Assembly: GCA_947176785.1 (NCBI GenBank)
Contig: CAMWSA010000105.1
Span: forward strand, 1 to 10,438
From: an uncultured Lachnospiraceae bacterium
Lineage (GTDB): Bacteria > Bacillota > Clostridia > Lachnospirales > Lachnospiraceae
Length of the DNA stretch: 10,438 nt
Direction: 5' to 3'
Both the position numbers and the translations under genes were made by a program. Under the pieces are notes generated by a model. It was given only the letters and a program-made list of their open reading frames with translations, was not told where the DNA came from and made no database searches. Of the stretch, positions 1-6,052 are shown piece by piece. Numbering within the stretch: position 1 is the stretch's first letter; the number at the start of each line of letters is the position of its first letter.

Positions 1-673
1 AGGCCCCGGCAACGATCTCCTGCCCCAGCAGAATTACCACGCCAAGCCCCAGCTTCCGATATTGCTCATAGTCTCTGTACTGGGCTACCAGATCCCGGCT
101 CCAGTCATTTTCCATACACTTTTGATAAAGTTCTTCCTCAATCAGGCGCAGAGTGTATTCGGGGGACAGGCCGGACACTGCCTCCTGTAGCTTTCCCAAA
201 TCCCATACATGTCCCTCTTTCTTGATGGCATAACGAGTCACCTGGCGAACCTTATCCCCATAGATCTGCCGGATCAAGCTCTCCCAGGATGCTTTCCTGG
301 AGGAATCCGGCAAGATCCCATTTCCACCGGACTCTCTCGGGGAGGAACCCGGCAAGATCCCATTTCCACCAGGCCGCTCCTGAGAGAATTCCGACGAGAT
401 CATCATTTCTGCGGACTGTCTCTGAGCAGAACTCTGTGGAACCATAATTATAAAATCCCTGTCACACGTCTCCGGCTTATAAGCTACCAGCCCTGCATCC
501 GGCTCCCCTGCCAAAAAGCAAAAATCTCCCAGTATGGCCATGGCAGAGCGGGAGGATGTGGCATATACCTCCCCCATGACACCCTGCAGGCAGGAGTCGA
601 TCATGGTCTCCTGCCAGCCCGCAAACAAAGCCGCCGCATCCCGGGGATTCCTTAATTTATTTATCCTGCACAT
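1..673 (-). CDS. GNAT family N-acetyltransferase (PF12746-like), 3' end off the window
   Basis: The minus-strand frame opens at ATG 671-673 (MCRINKLRNPRDAAALFAGW) and stays open to base 1, giving 224 residues of an incomplete protein. The N-terminal text (residues 16-34 LFAGWQ..SCLQGVMG, 44-58 AMAILGDFCFLAGEP, 74-80 FIIMVPQ, 130-139 W..LI..IYG, then TRYAIKK) matches what I know of the GNAT_acetyltran family (PF12746). The visible C-terminal part (LIEEELY, WSRDLV, LGLGVVIL, EIVAGA) leads into the acetyl-CoA binding fold, which lies outside the window. The acceptor substrate of this family is not known to me. ATG 673 is the first start after an in-frame stop. The ribosome binding site is weak (AGG about 13 bases upstream). 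Residues 81-129 form a Ser/Gly/Pro-rich linker with a 14-residue duplication that I do not expect in this family. The gene lies 14 bases after the stop of a solute-binding protein remnant and is probably read from the promoter at 912-940. Confidence 0.85.
   Translation of the reverse strand, partial: MCRINKLRNPRDAAALFAGWQETMIDSCLQGVMGEVYATSSRSAMAILGDFCFLAGEPDAGLVAYKPETCDRDFIIMVPQSSAQRQSAEMMISSEFSQERPGGNGILPGSSPRESGGNGILPDSSRKASWESLIRQIYGDKVRQVTRYAIKKEGHVWDLGKLQEAVSGLSPEYTLRLIEEELYQKCMENDWSRDLVAQYRDYEQYRKLGLGVVILLGQEIVAGA
302..370 (-). repeat. In-frame 42-bp duplication inside the acetyltransferase gene
   Basis: Bases 302-328 and 344-370 are 27-bp direct copies with one mismatch (position 306 against 348), offset by exactly 42 bp. 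In the protein they give two GGNGILP(G/D)SS segments starting at residues 102 and 116. The period is a multiple of three, so the reading frame is kept. The copies are nearly identical, which points to a recent slip or duplication in a linker that separates VPQ (78-80) from the W..LI..IYG segment (130-139). Confidence 0.85.
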
Positions 674-687
674 ATTTTCATCACATC

Positions 688-795
688 CTACCGGCTTCTT
701 TCATTCAGGTACAGCTGTACACGGTTCCGGATCAATTCTGCCACGGTCAGGGCATCCTTGTCTCCGGCGAAAAAGCTGCCGGCCTCCTCTATTAT
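688..795 (-). pseudogene. 3' remnant of an ABC-transporter extracellular solute-binding protein
   Basis: Reading the minus strand from 795 gives IIEEEAGSFFAGDK, then VAELIRNRVQLYLNERSR and a TAG stop at 688-690. The pattern E-E-A-x-x-[FY]-F-A-G-[DQ]-K ... [IV]-[IQ]-x-R-V-x-x-Y-L-x-E is the usual C-terminus of family 1 extracellular solute-binding proteins in Clostridia. An in-frame TAA at 796-798 lies directly before it, and no related sequence is visible upstream. So only the last 35 or so of roughly 450 codons remain. The likely history is a deletion or rearrangement with a breakpoint near 796-800. The remnant lies in the leader of the acetyltransferase gene, so it may be transcribed but has no start codon of its own. 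A short-fragment identification carries some risk. Confidence 0.6.
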
Positions 796-911
796 TTATG
801 AAAGGTACCCTTATGAGTCTTGGTAAGCCTAAATACCGTTATGGCTTGAGGCCGTTGCGGGATACTTTTTCACGGAAATCCAATTCGCTGTACACAGCTG
901 TATATATTTAC
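796..911 (-). other. Leader between the minus promoter and the solute-binding remnant
   Basis: This stretch should be the 5' part of the transcript from the promoter at 912-940. No gene is supported. Just after the expected start (about 905) are overlapping short palindromes: GCTGT-AC-ACAGC at 887-898 and ACAGCTGT at 894-901. These could be a repressor site. A weak stem AAGCC (826-830) with GGCTT (843-847) is also possible. I recognise no riboswitch class. Confidence 0.3.
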
Positions 912-940
912 GTTATATCATAACCTTATCCCCTCGTCAA
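912..940 (-). promoter_or_regulatory. Sigma-A-type promoter facing the acetyltransferase
   Basis: On the minus strand TTGACG (complement of 935-940) is followed after 17 bases by TATAAC (complement of 912-917). Both hexamers match the housekeeping consensus at 5 of 6 positions and the spacer is ideal. The expected start is near 905. The transcript would carry a leader of about 230 bases that includes the solute-binding protein remnant before reaching the acetyltransferase start at 673. This may be the promoter of the gene that was once intact here. Confidence 0.6.
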
Positions 941-1201
941 TCGAAGTTTTCAGATTACCATACATCGGCCATATTATAAAGAGCTCCAAGCAAACACACC
1001 ATTGTCCGCACGGGAGAGAATCCGCCCCCCTGGATCCCTCTCTTTCCCGGTCGTTCCGCTTACCACCATATTTTCCCGACACACTTATACGCATGGGCAC
1101 CAGGCTTTTCCTGCTCCTGCGCGCCCCGTGCTACATGACCGGGCAGCATGGGACGTGCAGAAAGGAAAATCCAACCGCTCGTGCGTATAACACAATATGC
1201 C
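941..1201. other. Gap between divergent promoters, no gene supported
   Basis: Open frames on both strands here are short, lack ribosome binding sites and give no recognisable protein. The only structure seen is a perfect 9-bp inverted repeat, TTATACGCA at 1085-1093 and TGCGTATAA at 1182-1190, 88 bases apart. It is short enough to be chance. Confidence 0.4.
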
Positions 1202-1231
1202 TTGAACCCCCATGGACGCCTGTGCTATAAT
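1202..1231 (+). promoter_or_regulatory. Promoter with extended -10 for the ANT(6) gene
   Basis: TTGAAC (1202-1207), an 18-base spacer and a perfect TATAAT (1226-1231) preceded by TGC, which makes an extended -10. The expected start is near 1238. That lies downstream of the ATG at 1212, so that ATG cannot be the start codon on this transcript. The leader to the TTG start would be about 34 bases. Confidence 0.7.
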
Positions 1232-1257
1232 CGAAGCAGCCGATCAAAAAATATATC

Positions 1258-1274
1258 AGGAGGAACTACCGTTG
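1258..1274 (+). promoter_or_regulatory. Strong ribosome binding site fixing a TTG start
   Basis: A perfect AGGAGG at 1258-1263 is followed after 8 bases by TTG (1272-1274). Starting here gives MRTPNEITELIL, which agrees with the N-terminus of known ANT(6) proteins (M-R-x-x-x-E). Confidence 0.8.
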
Positions 1275-2120
1275 AGAACACCAAATGAAATAACAGAACT
1301 GATCCTGGACACCGCAAGGGAGGACGAAAATATCAGAGCGGTCCTTATGACAGGCTCCCGGGCAAATCCCGATTGCGAGACGGACATTTACCAGGATTTC
1401 GATATTGTCTATTTTGTAAAGGACGTGAAGCCCTATTGGGATAACATGTCCTGGATCGAAGATAAGTTCGGGAAGCCCGCTCTGCTGCAAAGGCCGGAAA
1501 GCATGGGATTGATTCCGCCGGACCGTGACGGCAAATATGTCTATTTAATGCTGTTCCCGGACGGAAACCGAATTGATTTACAGATCACCGCCGATCCCTA
1601 TGTGGACGACGGAGAGCCTGCCGTTTTACTGCTGGACAAGGACGGGAACTTTCCACGGATTGAGGTCAAAAAGGATTTCTGGTACATCCAAAAGCCGGAT
1701 CAGAAGCGTTTTTCCGACTGCTGCAACGAGTTCCACTGGTGTCTGAACAATGTGGCGAAGGGCATCGCCAGGGACGAACTCTCTTACGCCATGGAACAAC
1801 TCAATCACTATGTACGGGACATGCTGATCCTGATGCTCAATTGGTATGTAGGGGGCCGCAATCACTTCTCGGTTTCCGCCGGAAAGAACGGAAAGTATCT
1901 TAAAAAAATGCTGCCGCCGGACTTTTATGACAGATTCAGAAAAACCTATCCCGACGCCGACAGCGGGCACATGTGGGACGCCGCTTTTGAAATGCTGTCA
2001 CTGTTCGGGGACACGGCCCGGGATGTGGCCGGGCAATTGTCGTATGTCTACGATGAGGAAGAGGAAAAGGGTATCAGAAGCTACATGGAACAGGTGAAAA
2101 GCGGAAATCTGAAGTACTGA
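1272..2120 (+). CDS. Aminoglycoside 6-adenylyltransferase, ANT(6) family
   Basis: A 282-residue cytoplasmic enzyme of the streptomycin adenylyltransferase family (PF04439; relatives AadE, AadK). Known members transfer AMP from ATP to the 6-hydroxyl of streptomycin. Seen here: the nucleotidyltransferase motif GSRAN (28-32) with the metal-binding pair D42/D44 in QDFDI, a third acidic strand RIDL (D102), a lid-like segment YVYLMLF (89-95), and the family block CCNEF (150-154) followed by a helical C-terminal domain (VAKGI, QLNHYVRDMLI, WYVGG, VGKNGK-like SAGKNGKYLKK). Length matches the family. An ATG frame from 1212 is open but lies before the expected transcript start and adds 20 residues unlike the family, so TTG 1272 is chosen. 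The gene stands alone with its own promoter and converges on the lipoprotein gene. No mobile-element sequence flanks it, so it may be a resident chromosomal copy. Whether it acts on streptomycin is inferred from family. Confidence 0.9.
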   Translation: MRTPNEITELILDTAREDENIRAVLMTGSRANPDCETDIYQDFDIVYFVKDVKPYWDNMSWIEDKFGKPALLQRPESMGLIPPDRDGKYVYLMLFPDGNRIDLQITADPYVDDGEPAVLLLDKDGNFPRIEVKKDFWYIQKPDQKRFSDCCNEFHWCLNNVAKGIARDELSYAMEQLNHYVRDMLILMLNWYVGGRNHFSVSAGKNGKYLKKMLPPDFYDRFRKTYPDADSGHMWDAAFEMLSLFGDTARDVAGQLSYVYDEEEEKGIRSYMEQVKSGNLKY

Positions 2121-2133
2121 TTTCCTGCCAATC

Positions 2134-2185
2134 AGGGTTGGGAGGCCGCAAATGATAGGCCCCAAATACGCCCTTGCAGATTTTT
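2134..2185 (+). terminator. Possible terminator after the ANT(6) gene
   Basis: Bases 2138-2147 (TTGGGAGGCC) can pair with 2158-2165 (GGCCCCAA) with a two-base bulge. AGGG 2134-2137 can pair with CCCT 2171-2174, and a run of five T follows at 2181-2185. The T-run is not directly attached to the main stem, so this is a weak candidate. Confidence 0.35.
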
Positions 2186-2201
2186 GAATGAGCCGAAGGT
2201 G

Positions 2202-2247
2202 CCTTTTGCGGGGCGCAGCATACCGCAAAAAGGAAACGCTGCGCCCC
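2202..2247. repeat. Overlapping inverted repeats between convergent genes
   Basis: GGGGCGCAGC (2210-2219) is a perfect 10-bp inverted match to GCTGCGCCCC (2238-2247) with an 18-base loop. A second stem pairs CCTTTTGCGG (2202-2211) with CCGCAAAAAGG (2223-2233) with one extra A. The two stems share bases and cross each other, so they exclude one another. They lie about 40 bases past the lipoprotein stop and may act in ending transcription from either side, although no U-run is attached to the GC-rich stem. Confidence 0.55.
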
Positions 2248-2284
2248 GTCAACCGTTGCCCGTGGCAGGGCAGCCTCCCGGGAA

Positions 2285-3835
2285 TCAGCGATACCGAACC
2301 ATCCTTGGTATCGCATACCCCCCATTATAGTCCAGATACAGCATATAGGCAGGCTTCTGCCCCTCATCCTCATAGATATAGTAGTACTCGCAAAAACCGT
2401 GGGTGATATAGCCGGTCTCATAGACCACCCGCTCCCGTTCGTCATACAGGCTTTCCAAACTGCAGAGCGTGGAGCCGAACGTACGCGCGTCATGGTGATA
2501 GTCACGGCAGAACAGCGTGCCGTCCTCCCGGTACAGGAAATTGATCTCCAGCAGATTGCCCAACACATCCACCCCGCACTCCTCCATAAGCCCCTGGGAG
2601 AGAAAATAATCCGGCTTTCCGCTCTCCGTGTACTCCAGCTTCTCCCGGTACTCTCCCACCAGCCCCTCCCCGGTGGTTCCGTCTGCGGACAGCAGAGAGA
2701 ACGCCCCTCCCTCCTCCCACTCCCGGTCGCCCAGGCCGCAGACCGTAAAGCCGAACAACTCCGCCACGCTCTCCCTGTGGCAGTTGACCCGGCGCAGATA
2801 AGCGATTCCATAGAATTTCCGGTTCTCCCTGTCCCGGTATAATTCCAGCTGAAGATTCTGAAACCTGTCAAAATATTGGTAGACCGGCTCCTCCCCCGCA
2901 TAACCGCAGCTTTCCAGAAACGCCTGGCGGCTCTCATATTCCGCCGTGTGGCCCGGATTGCCAAACACCTGGTTCTGTACCATCTCAAAGCTCTCCAGCC
3001 CCCGGGCATCCTCTCCCTCCGTCCTCTCCTCCGACACCCAGGCCCGGACCACTGGATCGTCCGAATAATCCCACAGCAGATTGCGGCCCTCCCAAAAAAG
3101 ATATTCATAATACTCCAGATTTCCGGGGACTCCCTCCTCATCCAGAGACACATTCCCTTCAAACAGGCTTTGCCGCCTTAAGCTGTCCCCTATCAAAAGC
3201 AAACCGCTTTCCCGGTCCAGGCTCCATGTGCGGACTTCCTCCGCCTGTTTCCTGAACTCATTCAGCTGGTATATACATTTTTCCTGCCTCTTCCCGTCCT
3301 CCCTGACAGTGAGCATGGCCCTGTTACGAACCTCCGCATACCTGGGAACTTCCACCGCCTCCCGGGAAAAACGCTCCTCCTCCCATTCAAACAGCAGCCC
3401 CGTGTCGGAGCCGTCGGGAAAAACTTCCAGATCCGTCCAATGCCCGTAGAAAATGCCGTCATAGGAAAAAGTGATGGGCTCCGCCAGCCGGCCGCAGGGA
3501 ATCCGCTGTAAGACCGCCCCTGCCTCACCGTAAAGCTTCAGCACATACTCCCCCGCAGCATCCGCAGGCACTTCCATAACAAGCACATAGGGATCCGACT
3601 CATAAAAGGGAAAGTCGATAGGAATTTCCCTGGCATAGGACTGGCCCGGCCCGGGCCGGTTCTCTCCCGCTCCGTGTCTTTCAGCCACTTCTCTCTGGCT
3701 CCGCCTCATCAGTCGCTCTCCCGGCTTCTGTGTCTTTGCCGTCTCTTCCCCCCGGCCACAGCCTGCAAGGCATAAAAATATGAGCGCAATCAGAATCATT
3801 TTTCCCCAAAACCTGCTGTCCTGAAATTTACTCAA
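2285..3835 (-). CDS. Secreted lipoprotein of unknown function
   Basis: A 516-residue protein with a clear lipoprotein signal: basic N-terminus (K3, R8, K12), hydrophobic stretch 13-24 (MILIALIFLCLA) and lipobox LAGC with Cys26 as the lipidated residue. The mature protein should sit on the outer face of the cytoplasmic membrane. It begins with a charged, Arg/Gln/Glu-rich linker, then alternates beta-type and acidic stretches rich in Tyr, Glu and Arg. The C-terminus is Tyr-rich (EYYYIYEDEG, MLYLDYNGGY). I recognise no domain. The start is TTG at 3833-3835. Met13 would drop the basic residues of the signal peptide, and no in-frame ATG lies upstream. A purine-rich GGGGG/GGAAGG stretch lies 4-11 bases before it. 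The gene stands alone between its own promoter (3963-3991) and the convergent ANT(6) gene. A 362-codon open frame overlaps it in another frame but is judged a shadow. Confidence 0.8.
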   Translation of the reverse strand: MSKFQDSRFWGKMILIALIFLCLAGCGRGEETAKTQKPGERLMRRSQREVAERHGAGENRPGPGQSYAREIPIDFPFYESDPYVLVMEVPADAAGEYVLKLYGEAGAVLQRIPCGRLAEPITFSYDGIFYGHWTDLEVFPDGSDTGLLFEWEEERFSREAVEVPRYAEVRNRAMLTVREDGKRQEKCIYQLNEFRKQAEEVRTWSLDRESGLLLIGDSLRRQSLFEGNVSLDEEGVPGNLEYYEYLFWEGRNLLWDYSDDPVVRAWVSEERTEGEDARGLESFEMVQNQVFGNPGHTAEYESRQAFLESCGYAGEEPVYQYFDRFQNLQLELYRDRENRKFYGIAYLRRVNCHRESVAELFGFTVCGLGDREWEEGGAFSLLSADGTTGEGLVGEYREKLEYTESGKPDYFLSQGLMEECGVDVLGNLLEINFLYREDGTLFCRDYHHDARTFGSTLCSLESLYDERERVVYETGYITHGFCEYYYIYEDEGQKPAYMLYLDYNGGYAIPRMVRYR

Positions 3836-3962
3836 GTACCTTCCCCCATTTCCCCATGCTTTCTCTCACTCCTGCGCATATGCTCCCCGGCACGTACACG
3901 GAGCAACACTTCTTTCACCTGCGCAAGCCCACATAATGACAGTCACAAAACCGGATATATCT

Positions 3963-3991
3963 ATTCTATTCGATTAACCTGTAAATTTCAA
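3963..3991 (-). promoter_or_regulatory. Promoter facing the lipoprotein gene
   Basis: On the minus strand TTGAAA (complement of 3986-3991), a 17-base spacer and TAGAAT (complement of 3963-3968), each one or two mismatches from consensus. The expected start near 3956 gives a leader of about 120 bases. The leader can form a 6-bp stem (TGCTCC with GGAGCA), and GCGCAGG occurs twice in it. Confidence 0.5.
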
Positions 3992-4013
3992 GGCTCTGAC
4001 TCGTTTTGTATAA

Positions 4014-4042
4014 TTGGGAAGGGGCACTGATTATGCTATGAT
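4014..4042 (+). promoter_or_regulatory. Candidate promoter of the response-regulator operon
   Basis: TTGGGA (4014-4019), a 17-base spacer and TATGAT (4037-4042) preceded by TGC, an extended -10. The expected start is near 4049, leaving a leader of about 160 bases. A second possible -10, TATAAT at 4009-4014, has a poor -35. With the 4049 start, the TTGAGA boxes at 4061-4088 would lie inside the transcribed leader. Confidence 0.45.
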
Positions 4043-4060
4043 TAGTAATTTGCGTATAAG

Positions 4061-4088
4061 TTGAGAAAAACTTGAGATTTATATGAGA
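4061..4088 (+). promoter_or_regulatory. Direct-repeat operator, copy 1 (TTGAGA boxes)
   Basis: TTGAGA at 4061-4066 and 4072-4077, then ATGAGA at 4083-4088, each offset by 11 bp, about one helix turn. Phased direct repeats are the usual binding pattern of OmpR-family regulators, and pentamer repeats with a 6-base gap are described for SpaR of subtilin control. The same pair occurs before the ABC transporter genes. Here it precedes the regulator gene itself, suggesting autoregulation. Confidence 0.6.
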
Positions 4089-4137
4089 AAATACAGATTA
4101 GAAATTTCGCTTTCGGTCCTGTAAAGCTTCCATATAT

Positions 4138-4152
4138 GGCTCTTGCAGAGCC
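4138..4152 (+). other. Small hairpin in the regulator leader
   Basis: GGCTCT (4138-4143) and AGAGCC (4147-4152) form a perfect 6-bp stem with a 3-base loop, 45 bases before the ribosome binding site. No T-run follows. Flanking it are two copies of AGAAATTT (4100-4107 and 4159-4166). Function is unknown. Confidence 0.35.
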
Positions 4153-4209
4153 GAGAGCAGAAATTTGTTATTTCGTATACTATAGATTGCCGCAAAAGGA
4201 GGCGTCCCC

Positions 4210-4893
4210 ATGAATGAGAAAATAATGCTGGTTGATGACGAAAAAGGCATTGTCGCCGTCATGAAAACCTACTTTGAAATGTCCGGCTACCAGGTAGTCA
4301 CGGCCTGCAGCGGCCAGGAAGCCCTGCGAAAAATATCCTGTCTGCCGGATCTTGTGCTGCTGGATATCAATATGCCGGATATGGACGGGCTCACCGTCTG
4401 CCAGACCATCCGAGACCATATCTCCTGCCCCATCCTCTTTCTGACCGCCCGCATCGAGACGGCGGACAAGATCCGGGGGTTTTCCGTGGGGGCTGACGAC
4501 TATATTGTAAAACCCTTTGACCTGGACGAACTGGGGGCAAGGGTGGCCGCACATCTGCGCCGGGAGAACCGCAGGCAGGAGCAATCCGCCCTGCGCTTTT
4601 TTCACAACATGGCCATCGACTACGCCAGGCGGGAAATCACCATTGGCAAAGCCGCCGTCTCCCTTTCCAAAAAGGAATTTGACATTGTGGAACTGCTCTC
4701 TGTCAATGCCGGGCAGGTGTTTGACAGAGAGAGAATCTATGAGGCCGTCTGGGGGCTGGAGGGTGACGGCAGCAGTGACACTGTCATGGAACACATTCGG
4801 AAAATACGGGCTAAATTTTCCGCCCTGTCGCTTCACAACTATATCGAAACTGTCTGGGGGGTGGGTTATAGATGGAACGGATCAAACACATGA
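4210..4893 (+). CDS. Response regulator, OmpR/PhoB family
   Basis: A 227-residue cytoplasmic transcription factor. Receiver domain about residues 3-115: acidic pocket D9/D10, phospho-acceptor D52 in LVLLDINMPDMDG, switch T79 and K101 (KPF). Winged-helix DNA-binding domain about 130-225: LSKKEFDIVELL, then a recognition-helix region SDTVMEHIRKIRAKF and the closing wing hairpin (ETVWGVGYRW). All key residues are present and the length is normal. AGGAGG at 4197-4202, 7 bases before the ATG, supports the start. Its stop lies inside the start region of the kinase gene, so the two are translationally coupled. The TTGAGA boxes before this gene and before the ABC transporter genes are the likely targets. 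The signal is unknown; by analogy to similar modules it is probably an antimicrobial peptide or envelope stress. Confidence 0.93.
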   Translation: MNEKIMLVDDEKGIVAVMKTYFEMSGYQVVTACSGQEALRKISCLPDLVLLDINMPDMDGLTVCQTIRDHISCPILFLTARIETADKIRGFSVGADDYIVKPFDLDELGARVAAHLRRENRRQEQSALRFFHNMAIDYARREITIGKAAVSLSKKEFDIVELLSVNAGQVFDRERIYEAVWGLEGDGSSDTVMEHIRKIRAKFSALSLHNYIETVWGVGYRWNGSNT

Positions 4894-6011
4894 GCCTGAA
4901 AAAATCCCTGTTTACAATCGCCCTGGTAAACAGCGCCGCCGCCCTTGTCCTGTCCCTCCTTTCTTTTTGGGGATGCATGAAGTTAAATTCTGTCCTGGCT
5001 CCCCAGGAGGGTACTCTTATCGTTTATTCCGACCCTGTAATGGTGACAGAGGCACCGGCATCAGCCTATACTCCCAACAAAATCAGCATTCTCCTCTCCG
5101 CTTTGCAGATTGCCCTGCCGGTGCTGATTTACACAGCGGCCCTGCTCTCCACCTCCTCCATGTTCTACCGCCTGAAGCTGCAAAAGCCTCTGAAAACGCT
5201 GGCGGAGGGTGCCTCCCGCATCATGGACAACGACCTGGATTTTACAATGGAAGCAGACTCCCAGGACGAGCTGGGACAACTCTGTGTGGCCTTTGAGGCC
5301 ATGCGGAGAGAACTGCTGGACAACAACCGGAAGCTGTGGCGGCAGGCCCAGGAGCGCAAGCGCCTGAATGCCGCCTTTTCACACAATCTGCGAAATCCTG
5401 TCACTGTCCTGAAAGGCTCTGCAAAGCTGGCAAGGCAGGGGATTTTAAAAGGCGCGGCGGGCAGGGAGACGCTGACGGAGCAGCTATCCCTGATCGAGAG
5501 TTACACAGACAGGATTGAACGCTATGTGGAGACCATGAGCAGCATCCAGAGCCTGGAGGAAATCCCCCTGGCCCGGAAGGCCGCCGCCTGGAGCGACATT
5601 GTTTTGGAGTTGGAAAACATGCTGCGGTTTGTGGGGGCAGACAGCGGGAAACAGATATATTTTGAGACGAAGCCCTGTTCCGGTACCGTCCTGGTCGATT
5701 CCTCCGTCCTGTTCCAGATTGCGGAAAACCTTGTGACAAACGCGCTTCGGTTTGCCCGACGGCAGATCCGTATTTCCTGCTTTACCGACGGGGGACAGCT
5801 TACCCTGGCCGTGACCGACGACGGCCAGGGCTTCCCCGAAGCCTATATTCAAAACGGTATCCGCCCATTTCAAAAAGGTGCGGAGGATGCGGGACATTTT
5901 GGAATGGGCCTGTACACCTCCCGGCTTCTGGCCGGAAAACATGGAGGCACGGTGACAATCCAAAACAGCGAGACGGGTGCAGCCGTCACCGCCCGCTTAC
6001 TGATTAGCTGA
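4872..6011 (+). CDS. Sensor histidine kinase with short outside loop
   Basis: A 379-residue membrane kinase, partner of the regulator before it. Membrane segments are about residues 13-36 and 71-98, with an outside loop of roughly 34 residues between. A HAMP-type linker follows (about 99-152), then the dimerisation helix with H171 in FSHNLRNPVTVLKG. The ATPase domain has the N-box ENLVTNALRFA (about 285-295), G1 DDGQG (316-320) and G2 HFGMGL (342-347). The short loop suggests sensing within or at the membrane, possibly through the transporter, as in BceS-like kinases. Oddity: the residue after H171 is Asn, where HisKA kinases nearly always have Asp or Glu. The residue at +4 is also Asn. The start is uncertain: ATG 4872 overlaps the regulator by 22 bases, while ATG 4890 would give a 4-base ATGA overlap and the N-terminus MSLKKSLF. 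Neither has a strong ribosome binding site. Confidence 0.9.
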   Translation: MERIKHMSLKKSLFTIALVNSAAALVLSLLSFWGCMKLNSVLAPQEGTLIVYSDPVMVTEAPASAYTPNKISILLSALQIALPVLIYTAALLSTSSMFYRLKLQKPLKTLAEGASRIMDNDLDFTMEADSQDELGQLCVAFEAMRRELLDNNRKLWRQAQERKRLNAAFSHNLRNPVTVLKGSAKLARQGILKGAAGRETLTEQLSLIESYTDRIERYVETMSSIQSLEEIPLARKAAAWSDIVLELENMLRFVGADSGKQIYFETKPCSGTVLVDSSVLFQIAENLVTNALRFARRQIRISCFTDGGQLTLAVTDDGQGFPEAYIQNGIRPFQKGAEDAGHFGMGLYTSRLLAGKHGGTVTIQNSETGAAVTARLLIS

Positions 6012-6052
6012 AACCGCTCCCTTTCCGATCCGGTTCAAAAAAATATGAAACC

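Noticed and set aside
209..655. Plus-strand open frame opposite the acetyltransferase
   Set aside because: It is the antisense shadow of a minus-strand frame that matches the PF12746 family. Its internal repeat is just the 42-bp duplication read from the other side.
839..895. Possible 18-residue leader peptide (GTG start, minus strand, MYSELDFREKVSRNGLKP)
   Set aside because: It has no ribosome binding site and begins only about 10 bases after the expected transcript start. The frame continues openly after the stop, but nothing supports translation.
2074..3162. 362-codon minus-strand open frame overlapping the lipoprotein gene
   Set aside because: It lies in another frame of the lipoprotein gene, is rich in Arg, Gly, Ser and Trp as expected for a shadow of GC-rich coding DNA, and has no ribosome binding site or recognisable domain.
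4180..4836. 218-codon minus-strand open frame opposite the response regulator
   Set aside because: It is antisense to a gene with every key motif in place and gives a low-complexity, unrecognised protein.
6012..6035. AACCG/CGGTT stem after the kinase gene as a terminator
   Set aside because: The stem is 5 bp with a long loop and is followed by A residues, not T, on the coding strand.
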